NCBI GenBank assembly: GCA_046765875.1
Contig: JBKPSJ010000394.1
Span: 1-21,752, forward strand
Length of the DNA stretch: 21,752 bases
From: DASRHY01 sp046765875
Lineage (GTDB): Bacteria; Actinomycetota; Actinomycetes; Propionibacteriales; Kribbellaceae
Direction of reading: 5' to 3'
Shown here: positions 16,210-21,752 of the stretch, in pieces
Numbering within the stretch: the first letter of the stretch is position 1
How the letters are laid out: each line of letters opens with the position of its first letter
Position numbers and translations under genes: made by a program
Notes under the pieces: generated by a model
The model's database searches: none
Told to the model about the DNA's origin: nothing
What the model saw: the letters and a program-made list of their open reading frames with translations, nothing else

Positions 16210-16302
16210 GCCTGCCGACCTAGCGCCAACAACCAGAAACTCCGCGTCGTCGCACAGAACCTCATCGAGAGCCGCAAGCTCCCCGAGGACAGCCAGCCGT
16301 GA
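16210..16302 (+). pseudogene. ANTAR-domain C-terminal remnant
   Basis: A 30-residue open frame ending at TGA 16300-16302 reads ANNQKLRVVAQNLIESRKLP near its end. It aligns without gaps to the end of the ANTAR domain of the complete gene at 18103-18852 (DHNMKLYDVAESLLNRHELP), with 8 of 20 identical and the Lys-Leu, Val-Ala and Leu-Pro positions kept. No start codon or upstream domain is visible, so this is probably the tail of a lost regulator. Confidence 0.45.
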
Positions 16303-16384
16303 TCGATCCGATTCCAGCCGGATTCACCCGTTCGATCGCCATCAGATGGGGTACCGGCCGGGAACACCGATCGAAGGAGGACCG

Positions 16385-16447
16385 ATGTCCTGGCTTGTCA
16401 GAGCCGTCGGTGAGCGCCGCCGGCTCGTGACCGGACCACCGTCCTGA
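16385..16447 (+). CDS. 20-residue leader peptide coupled to udgX
   Basis: ATG 16385 follows a near-ideal GAAGGAGG with 4-nt spacing and encodes MSWLVRAVGERRRLVTGPPS. Its TGA overlaps the ATG of the glycosylase gene as TGATG. The glycosylase has no ribosome site of its own, since CCACCGTCC precedes it, so its translation probably depends on termination of this short frame. The peptide is basic, with no known family resemblance. Confidence 0.55.
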   Translation: MSWLVRAVGERRRLVTGPPS

Positions 16448-17070
16448 TGGCCAGATCGAGCAAGTTTCCCGGCGCATCGGAGTGGGTGCCACCGTCGGCC
16501 GACCTGCGCGCGATGGAGCGCGCGGTTCAGGACTGCCGCGGCTGCGATCTGTACCGGGAGGCCACCCGCGCCGTATTCGGCGAGGGGCGCGCCGACGCGC
16601 GGGTGGTCCTCGTCGGCGAGCAGCCCGGCGACCAGGAGGACAAGACGGGACGGCCGTTCGTGGGCCCGGCCGGCCGGATCCTGGACCGGGCGCTCGCCGA
16701 CGCGGGCATCGATCGCGACGAGGTCTACCTGACCAACGCGGTCAAGCACTTCCGGTACACCCGACAGGGCGAGCGCCGCCTGCACAAGAAGCCGGACACG
16801 GCACAGATCGTCGCGTGCGCACCCTGGGTCACGGCCGAGCTCGACCGGATCGAGCCCGACGTCGTCATCGTCCTCGGCGCGGTCGCGGCGCGATCTCTGC
16901 TCGGCGCCTCGTACCGGGTGACCAAGCAACGTGGCGAACCGATCGACTTGCCCGGCGGATCGGTTGCCGTCGGCACCATTCACCCGTCGGCCGTGCTGCG
17001 TTCCGACGACCGCGACTCGGCGTACGACGGCCTGGTCGCCGACCTCCGCAAAGCCGCCAGCCTGCGCTAG
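16447..17070 (+). CDS. udgX: UdgX-type uracil-DNA glycosylase (family 4 superfamily, Fe-S)
   Basis: The 207 residues match UdgX. The uracil-binding motif is GEQPGDQED (57-65) followed by GRPFVGPAG. The R-loop reads GERRLHKKP, with His113 at the position of the histidine that in Mycobacterium smegmatis UdgX bonds covalently to the abasic site after uracil removal. TIHPSAVLR (177-185) is the second catalytic motif. Cys30, Cys33 and Cys124 are Fe-S ligands. The remaining classical cysteine (VKC in thermophilic family 4 enzymes) is His101 here, which suits the UdgX branch. Known UdgX has KRRIH, so ERRLH is a modest variation. It is convergent with topoisomerase IB, with 2 nt between stop codons. 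Confidence 0.9.
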   Translation: MARSSKFPGASEWVPPSADLRAMERAVQDCRGCDLYREATRAVFGEGRADARVVLVGEQPGDQEDKTGRPFVGPAGRILDRALADAGIDRDEVYLTNAVKHFRYTRQGERRLHKKPDTAQIVACAPWVTAELDRIEPDVVIVLGAVAARSLLGASYRVTKQRGEPIDLPGGSVAVGTIHPSAVLRSDDRDSAYDGLVADLRKAASLR

Positions 17071-17072
17071 TG

Positions 17073-18035
17073 CTATCCGCGCAGGAGCCGGATCACGGCG
17101 CGTTCGGCTCGTAGCCTCGACGCCGGGTCGGTCAGGTTCGCGCCGTTCAGCCCGCGGAACCGTGCCAGGCCGTCCTGCTCGAAGATCCTCGGGTCGATAT
17201 ATGAACTGCGGGCGACAGCTGGCGTATCGCCGAGTTCCTCGGCCACCTCCTTGACCACCGCACGCTCGGCCTTGCCGCTCGCCAGCCCGACCGCCGCGAA
17301 GACCGTGGCATGCCAGGTGCGCAGATCCTTCACGGTGTAGTCGTCACCTGCGAGCTGTTTGAAACGCTCGTTCACGTCAGCCGCACGGACCTCCTGCCAG
17401 CCGTCGGGTCCGGCGTACGTCAGCAGCCGGTCGGTGCCGCTCGGACGGCTTCGCTTCAGTGCCACGACCGTTGCGGCGAGTAACGGATCGTCGAGCGTGA
17501 GCCGCAGGTCCTGCCCGCCCTTGGCCGTGAAGGAGAACTCGAGTACGCCGTCTCGCCGGCGAACGTCGGCGCGCCGCAGGGTCGCGACGCCCTTGCTGCC
17601 GTGCTCGGCGGCGTACTCCTCACCACCGGTCCGGAACACCCCGTGGTCAAGCATCCGGAGCGCAACCGCGACGACGCGCCGCTTTGTCAGGCCCCGGCCG
17701 CGCAGATCCTCGGTCACGGCGTCGCGGACCGACGGCAGCCGCCGGGCCAGCCTGACCACACGACGGTGCTTGTCCTCGTCCTGCCGGCGCCGGTACTCCA
17801 CGTGGTACAGATACTGGCGCCGGCCGGCATCGTCGACACCGACCGCTTGGAGGTGGCCGTTCGGATCCGGGCAGATCCAGACGTCCGACCATGCCGGTGG
17901 GATCACCAGGTCCGAGATGCGGCACCGCGTATCGTCGTCGACCCGGTCACCGTCGGCGTCGACGTACCGGAACCCTCGACCATGCTTGATCCGCCGGATA
18001 CCCGGTCCGTGCGGATCCGCTCGTCTCAGCCGCAC
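17073..18035 (-). CDS. DNA topoisomerase IB (eukaryotic-type, poxvirus-like)
   Basis: The protein has 320 residues in the bacterial TopIB layout. The N-terminal domain runs to about residue 90, with the DVWICPDPNGHLQAVG strands. The catalytic domain shows Arg135 (FRTGGEEYA), Lys172 (SFTAKGGQD), Arg239 (VKDLRTWHAT) and the nucleophile Tyr279 (ARSSYIDPRIFE). These form the Arg-Lys-Arg-Tyr set that makes a 3'-phosphotyrosyl bond and relaxes supercoils without ATP. The fifth position, often His or Asn before the tyrosine, is less certain here (LGDTPAVARSSY). GTG 18035 is chosen because GGGAGG lies 5 nt upstream. GTG 18041 would overlap that site. It sits tail to tail with udgX. Confidence 0.9.
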   Translation of the reverse strand: MRLRRADPHGPGIRRIKHGRGFRYVDADGDRVDDDTRCRISDLVIPPAWSDVWICPDPNGHLQAVGVDDAGRRQYLYHVEYRRRQDEDKHRRVVRLARRLPSVRDAVTEDLRGRGLTKRRVVAVALRMLDHGVFRTGGEEYAAEHGSKGVATLRRADVRRRDGVLEFSFTAKGGQDLRLTLDDPLLAATVVALKRSRPSGTDRLLTYAGPDGWQEVRAADVNERFKQLAGDDYTVKDLRTWHATVFAAVGLASGKAERAVVKEVAEELGDTPAVARSSYIDPRIFEQDGLARFRGLNGANLTDPASRLRAERAVIRLLRG

Positions 18036-18076
18036 CCGCACCTCCCGTGTCGAACAGCCGGGTCTCTTCCCCGGTT

Positions 18077-18115
18077 CCCCGGCCGGCGTACCTCCAATCC
18101 GGTTACAGGCCGGGG
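18077..18115 (-). terminator. GC-rich hairpin at the end of the GAF-ANTAR gene, candidate terminator
   Basis: CCCCGGCC and GGCCGGGG form an 8-bp stem spanning the stop codon of the GAF-ANTAR gene, 42 nt before the topoisomerase start. The interior (about 23 nt) holds a further CCGG pair. There is no T-run, so it may instead weaken read-through only. Confidence 0.3.
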
Positions 18116-18852
18116 AGTTCGTGGCGGTTGAGCAAACTCTCGGCGACGTCGTACAGCTTCATGTTGTGGTCCTGCGAGTAGCGCGCCAGTACGGCGAAGG
18201 CGGCGTCGGCATCGAGACCGTACCGCTCCATCAGGACGCCCTGCGCCTGGCCGATCAGTGCATGCGTGTCCACCGCCCGCAGCAGCCCGGACTCGCGCTG
18301 CGCGGTCGCCACGGCCAGCGCGGCATGGCGAGCCAGCAGGCATGCGACGGCGACGTCATCGTCACCGAACCGCTCGGGCAGGTGGTCGTACATGTTCAAA
18401 GCACCGAGTACTCCGGCGCGGCCGACATCCATCACGACGCCGAGCACGCTGCGATATCCGAGTTCTCCCACCTGCGCGCACCACTCCGGCCAGCGCGTTT
18501 CAGTCAGGGTGTCGACGATCCGGAACACGGCGCCGACCTTGATCGCCGCGACACACGGCCCGACATCCAGCTTGACCTGAAGGCGGTCGACGTCGGCCAC
18601 CAGCGAATCGGTGGCCGCCACCGTCTCGATCCAGCCGTCGCCGTGCATGAGCATCACGCCCGCGGCCAGGCACCCCAGTGCCGCGGCCGACACGGCGGCA
18701 ACCACGTCGACCGTCTGCTCGACATCCGGCTGCGACCGCAATGCCACGGCGATCTCGCCCAGCGCATCGGCGAGGGCGAGCTGTGGCCGGCCGGTCACAT
18801 CGTCATCGCCGCTGCTAAGGACGTTACCGGGGAGGTTGTCGGAATCGGTCAT
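18103..18852 (-). CDS. GAF-ANTAR regulator, predicted RNA-binding antiterminator
   Basis: The 249-residue protein has a GAF sensor domain at about 35-170 (for example DVGPCVAAIKVGAVFRIVDT and AGVLGALNMYDH). A linker follows, then the C-terminal ANTAR domain, recognisable from IGQAQGVLMERYGLDADAAFAVL onward (residues about 205-249). ANTAR domains bind paired hairpins in nascent RNA and prevent termination. Such GAF-ANTAR proteins are common in actinobacteria, with mostly unknown ligands. The ATG at 18852 has only a weak GGTGAG. It begins 26 nt after the stop of the LysR gene on the same strand, so the two are likely co-transcribed. Confidence 0.85.
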   Translation of the reverse strand: MTDSDNLPGNVLSSGDDDVTGRPQLALADALGEIAVALRSQPDVEQTVDVVAAVSAAALGCLAAGVMLMHGDGWIETVAATDSLVADVDRLQVKLDVGPCVAAIKVGAVFRIVDTLTETRWPEWCAQVGELGYRSVLGVVMDVGRAGVLGALNMYDHLPERFGDDDVAVACLLARHAALAVATAQRESGLLRAVDTHALIGQAQGVLMERYGLDADAAFAVLARYSQDHNMKLYDVAESLLNRHELPGL

Positions 18853-18878
18853 CTCACCATCATCATCGAACCGTTCGC

Positions 18879-19784
18879 CTAGGTGGTCGAGCGGGAGGCG
18901 AACGTCAGAAGATCGGCGGCCGGGCCACGAGGGGTTTCGCCGCGAGGCCAGACGGCGCGCAGCCGCCGTGACAGGTCGAGGCCGTCCGGTGTTCTGACCC
19001 GGATCAGGGTGCCCACTGCCAGTTCGGTCGCCACCGCGTACGAGCTCAGCACCGCGGGTGCCAGCCCGCTCAGCACCGCGGCCTTGATCGCCGTCGACGA
19101 CGTCACCTCCAGCGCCGGATCTGCGAGTGGCGTTCGCAGCGCGCGCTCCCACGCGCCACGCGTATCCGAACCGTGCCCCCGGCTCACCAGCGGTGTCGCG
19201 GCGATGTCCTCAACGGTCAGCGGGGTACGCCGCCGCGCCCACCGGTGCGACGGTGCGACGACCAGCACCAACTCGTCCCGGGCCACTACTCGCGCCTGCA
19301 ATGTGTCGGGTACGTCGGGACCCTCGACGAAGCCGATGTCGGCACGGCGGGCCTGGACCCGCGCCGACACGTCGGCGGAGTCGCCGGACATGAGCGAAGT
19401 CCGGATCTCCGGGTGCGCGTTCCCCAACATGATCAACCACCGTGGCAGCAGGTACTCCGCGATCGTGAGGCTGGCCGCGGTTCGCAGCTGGGTACGCTGC
19501 CCGCTCCGCAACGCCTCCAGGCTCGTCTCCAGCTCCGCGGCCCGGTCCAGCACCGGCTGGGCCCAACTCGCCACCAGTTCACCTGCCGTGGTCAGCCGGG
19601 TGCCCTGTGCCGAGCGTTCGAGCAGGGTGACGCCGAGCCTGCTCTCGAGTTGCCGCAGCCGGATGCTGGCCGCCGGCTGGCTCAGGCCGTGCAGCTTGGC
19701 GGCCTGACCGATGCTGCCCGCACCGGCAACCGTCAGCAGCAGGTCGAAACCTGCCAGATCGGTGACGAGAGCAGACCTGGGCAT
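18879..19784 (-). CDS. LysR-type transcriptional regulator
   Basis: The 301 residues show a winged helix-turn-helix at about 10-66, with the LTTR pattern GSIGQAAKLHGLSQPAASIR and LESRLGVTLLERSAQGTRLT. A coiled linker helix and a periplasmic-binding-protein-like effector domain (about 95-295) follow. LysR proteins usually control a neighbouring gene in response to a small molecule. Here the alpha/beta hydrolase gene is upstream on the same strand, with 9 nt between stop and start, so this is an unusual co-directional rather than divergent layout. AAGG lies about 6 nt before the ATG. Targets could include the NmrA-like gene on the other side. Confidence 0.9.
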   Translation of the reverse strand: MPRSALVTDLAGFDLLLTVAGAGSIGQAAKLHGLSQPAASIRLRQLESRLGVTLLERSAQGTRLTTAGELVASWAQPVLDRAAELETSLEALRSGQRTQLRTAASLTIAEYLLPRWLIMLGNAHPEIRTSLMSGDSADVSARVQARRADIGFVEGPDVPDTLQARVVARDELVLVVAPSHRWARRRTPLTVEDIAATPLVSRGHGSDTRGAWERALRTPLADPALEVTSSTAIKAAVLSGLAPAVLSSYAVATELAVGTLIRVRTPDGLDLSRRLRAVWPRGETPRGPAADLLTFASRSTT

Positions 19785-19793
19785 AAACCGACC

Positions 19794-20609
19794 TTATGGC
19801 ATGGTCAGGTTTCCGCGGATGATGTTGCTCAGCGCGACGGGCGCGTCGTACTGGATCAGATGTCCGGCGCCGGGCACCTCGACGTACCTGGCGTCCGGGA
19901 TCAGCTCAGACAGCCGGCGGCCCGTCTCGACCGGGATCCAGGCGTCGTCGGCGCCCCACACGACCTGGACCGGGGTCGACAGCGCCTTCAGGTGCTGCTC
20001 GTTCTCGGCCAGGTATCCCTCGTCGTACTCGGCGATCTGCCGGTAGAACGCCGGCCGGCCGGCGTCGGTCGTCCACGGAGCTACGAGCGTTTCCAGGTCC
20101 TCCTCGCGGAGACCGCGGTGGCTCGCGCCCTGGATGTACGCCCGCAGGATCGCCTCGTGGATGTACGGCGGCAGTTCGTCCAGGGTGCCCGGATGTTCCT
20201 TGACGAAGCGGAAGAACGGCGAGCCGCTCGGCGGAATCGCCACGACATCGACCAGCATCAGCGACGCATACCTGCGCTTCTCGAACAAGGTCGCGCGCAA
20301 CGACACCGCACCGCCGATGTCGTGCGCGATCACATGCGGCCGTTCGAGCTGCCAGTGGTCAAGGAGCGCGGCGAACGCCTTCGCCTGGCTGGCGAAGTCG
20401 GTGCTGTGACCGGGATCCATCGACGACCGTCCGTACCCGGGCATGTCCCACAGGTGCACCGTGAAGGCATCGCTCAGCGACTCGGCGTACGGCGACCACA
20501 CCCGAGATGACCACGGCGTGCCGTGACAGAACACGACGTCCGGGCCGGCGCCTGCCCGCTCACAGGCGATCGTCCGACCCTGCCAGTCGACATGATCGGT
20601 CAACTCCAT
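19794..20609 (-). CDS. Alpha/beta hydrolase with aspartate nucleophile (dehalogenase/epoxide-hydrolase type)
   Basis: This is a complete 271-residue alpha/beta hydrolase. The oxyanion motif is HGTPWSS at 29-35. The nucleophile elbow VIAHDIGGAV places Asp97, not Ser, at the active position, as in haloalkane or haloacetate dehalogenases and epoxide hydrolases. The acid is Asp222 (WGADDAWIP) and the base His250 (GAGHLIQYD). No secretion signal is seen, so it is cytoplasmic. The substrate is unknown, and some HDIGG proteins are not dehalogenases. It leads the leftward operon with the LysR and GAF-ANTAR genes and is divergent from the NmrA-like gene across a 96-nt gap. Its ribosome site is poor. 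Confidence 0.85.
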   Translation of the reverse strand: MELTDHVDWQGRTIACERAGAGPDVVFCHGTPWSSRVWSPYAESLSDAFTVHLWDMPGYGRSSMDPGHSTDFASQAKAFAALLDHWQLERPHVIAHDIGGAVSLRATLFEKRRYASLMLVDVVAIPPSGSPFFRFVKEHPGTLDELPPYIHEAILRAYIQGASHRGLREEDLETLVAPWTTDAGRPAFYRQIAEYDEGYLAENEQHLKALSTPVQVVWGADDAWIPVETGRRLSELIPDARYVEVPGAGHLIQYDAPVALSNIIRGNLTMP

Positions 20610-20667
20610 GGCGGCCAGTCAATCACCCGGACCGCTGCGCCTTCAGCCAGTAGACCCCTGTACGCCG

Positions 20668-20681
20668 GGAGCGCGCGCTCC
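20668..20681. promoter_or_regulatory. Perfect 14-bp palindrome in the divergent promoter region, candidate operator
   Basis: GGAGCGCGCGCTCC is a perfect palindrome located 25 nt before the NmrA-like start and 59 nt before the alpha/beta hydrolase start. The position would suit an operator shared by both genes, or a leader hairpin. It lacks the T-N11-A core of a classical LysR box. Confidence 0.35.
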
Positions 20682-20705
20682 TACCGTGAGAAGCGGGGCT
20701 GGGGG

Positions 20706-21599
20706 ATGGACATGATTCTGGTGGTGGGCGGGACAGGCGACCTGGGCGGGCGCGTCGTACGGCTGTTGCACGAACGGGGCGAGGACCTTCGGTGCCTGGT
20801 CCGCGCCCGAACTGATGATGCGCCGTTGCGCAAACTCGGCGTCGAGGTCGTCCGCGGTGACCTGACCGAACCGGACTCGCTCACAGCGGCCTGCCGGGGG
20901 ATCGAGACGGTCGTCGCGACGGCGACCGTGATCGGACGACGGCTCGGGGGCGCGCGACAGCCGTCGATCCACGCGGTCGACCAGGACGGCATGGCGTACC
21001 TGATCACGGCCGCCGAGTCCGCCGGAGTCGTCCGCTTCGTCTACGTCTCGATCCCCGGTGCCAGGGCCGCGGGCACGCCGATCGAGCGCGCCAAACTGGC
21101 GACCGAGGAACGGCTGCGCGAATCGCCGATGCGCAGCGTCGTCGTACAGTCCGACGGCTTCCAGGAGATCCACCTGGGACCCGTTGCGCGGTTCGACGTG
21201 GCCGGCGGCTCCATCGCGATCATCGGCAAGGGCGACACCGCACATCGCTGGATCGGCACGCAGGACGTGGCCGAGCTGGTCGCCGCCGTCACCCTCGAAC
21301 CCGATCCACCCGGCGTCATCGCCGTCGGCGGCCCCGAGGCGATCTCCAAGAACCAGGTCGTCGCGATCGCCGAGAAGATCACCGGACGCCGGATGAAGGT
21401 CCGGCACATGCCCGCGCCGGTCGCGCGCCTGGCGGCCCGCATGCTTGCCAAGCGCCACGACGCCCTCTCCTCGATACTCGGCCTCGGCCTGTTCCAGGAC
21501 GTGCAGCCCGCCGCCTGCGACGACGGTGCCCTACGCGAGCGCGGAATCCACCCGACCTCCGTCAGCGAGTTCCTCACCGCCCAGAACGGCCGAACCTGA
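20706..21599 (+). CDS. NmrA-like NAD(P)-binding (atypical short-chain dehydrogenase) protein
   Basis: The protein has 297 residues. The N-terminal Rossmann fold begins VVGGTGDLGGRVVRLL, giving the GxxGxxG pattern of NAD(P)-binding NmrA/atypical SDRs. The following VEVVRGDLTEPDSL strand and acidic turn are typical. No Tyr-x-x-x-Lys catalytic pair is evident in YVSIPGARAAGTPIERAK, so a sensor or reductase role cannot be settled. The C-terminal half has the usual substrate-domain pattern (HRWIGTQDVAELVAAV). ATG 20706 follows GGGGCTGGGGG, and ATG 20712 is an alternative two residues later. It is divergent from the alpha/beta hydrolase gene. Confidence 0.85.
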   Translation: MDMILVVGGTGDLGGRVVRLLHERGEDLRCLVRARTDDAPLRKLGVEVVRGDLTEPDSLTAACRGIETVVATATVIGRRLGGARQPSIHAVDQDGMAYLITAAESAGVVRFVYVSIPGARAAGTPIERAKLATEERLRESPMRSVVVQSDGFQEIHLGPVARFDVAGGSIAIIGKGDTAHRWIGTQDVAELVAAVTLEPDPPGVIAVGGPEAISKNQVVAIAEKITGRRMKVRHMPAPVARLAARMLAKRHDALSSILGLGLFQDVQPAACDDGALRERGIHPTSVSEFLTAQNGRT

Positions 21600-21619
21600 C
21601 CTGCGCCGGGGACGATCGA

Positions 21620-21752
21620 TCAGACCTGGCCGACCTGTCCGTCCAGCCCGGGTGACCAGCACCTGTTCGCCGGCAGTTCGCTCCCGTAGTACGGCAAGGA
21701 CGCGGCGACTCTCGCCATCGAACGCTCGAGGGCCTCCCTCGCCCGCCTGAGC
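21620..21752 (-). CDS. Possible 3' end of an unrecognised gene continuing past the right edge
   Basis: On the minus strand one frame stays open from the edge to TGA at 21622-21620, giving 43 residues ending CWSPGLDGQVGQV. Nearly all third positions are G or C, unlike the other frames here, which favours real coding. It would be convergent with the NmrA-like gene with 20 nt between stops. No family is recognised, and the piece is too short to be sure. Confidence 0.3.
   Translation of the reverse strand, partial: LRRAREALERSMARVAASLPYYGSELPANRCWSPGLDGQVGQV

Noticed and set aside
16118..16447. A 109-codon plus-strand frame covering the stretch before udgX
   Set aside because: Its Ser/Arg/Thr-rich composition is unlike a real protein. 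Only the last 20 codons have a good ribosome site, and these are reported as the leader peptide.
18867..18877. CGAACCGTTCG, possible LexA/SOS box before the GAF-ANTAR gene
   Set aside because: Actinobacterial SOS boxes need a 4-nt spacer between GAAC and GTTC. Here the halves are separated by a single base, and it lies in the junction between two genes.

Overview
The base composition is very high in GC, the coding frames are strongly GC3-biased, GTG starts are common, and genes overlap tightly at stop/start codons. Together with the gene families present this points to a soil-type high-GC actinomycete chromosome. A Kribbella- or Nocardioides-like organism is my guess from family resemblance, not proven. 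No rRNA, tRNA, CRISPR array, insertion sequence or phage gene was seen.

Left part (1-8.3 kb). A poly-gamma-glutamate-hydrolase-type gene is cut by the left edge and abuts the 3' remnant of a VOC (glyoxalase-fold) gene, which is followed by a strong hairpin. A small YCII-like gene then converges with a leftward cluster. In transcription order the cluster is: a two-domain FAD/[4Fe-4S] D-2-hydroxyacid dehydrogenase, a mandelate-racemase-type enolase-superfamily enzyme (start and stop overlap), a thiamine-diphosphate 2-keto-acid enzyme of the pyruvate oxidase/acetolactate synthase group, and a quinone-oxidoreductase-like MDR enzyme. The enzyme classes would suit oxidation and decarboxylation of a 2-hydroxy acid, although the substrate is unknown.

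Middle part (8.4-15.3 kb). An orphan cytochrome c oxidase subunit I gene (ctaD) is followed by a small basic Rho_N-like protein and a VOC protein. A leftward seven-gene Mrp/Mnh-type cation/proton antiporter operon comes next. Its order is E, F, G, MbhD-like, MbhE-MnhB fusion, C, D, the same as the membrane module of archaeal membrane-bound hydrogenase, and there is no large MrpA. Every junction in the operon overlaps by 4-8 nt.

Right part (15.4-21.7 kb). A DJ-1/PfpI protein is followed by a decayed stretch holding scraps of an NAD(P)H oxidoreductase and of an ANTAR domain. Next is a 20-residue leader peptide coupled by a TGATG overlap to a UdgX-type uracil-DNA glycosylase, which converges with a eukaryotic-type DNA topoisomerase IB. 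A leftward set follows (alpha/beta hydrolase, LysR regulator, GAF-ANTAR RNA-binding regulator), then a divergent NmrA-like NAD(P)-binding protein and a possible gene fragment at the right edge.

The features most worth following up are the MrpA-less antiporter operon with its fused subunit and extended MrpD, the leader-coupled udgX, the 2-hydroxyacid cluster, and the gene graveyard at 16.0-16.3 kb.
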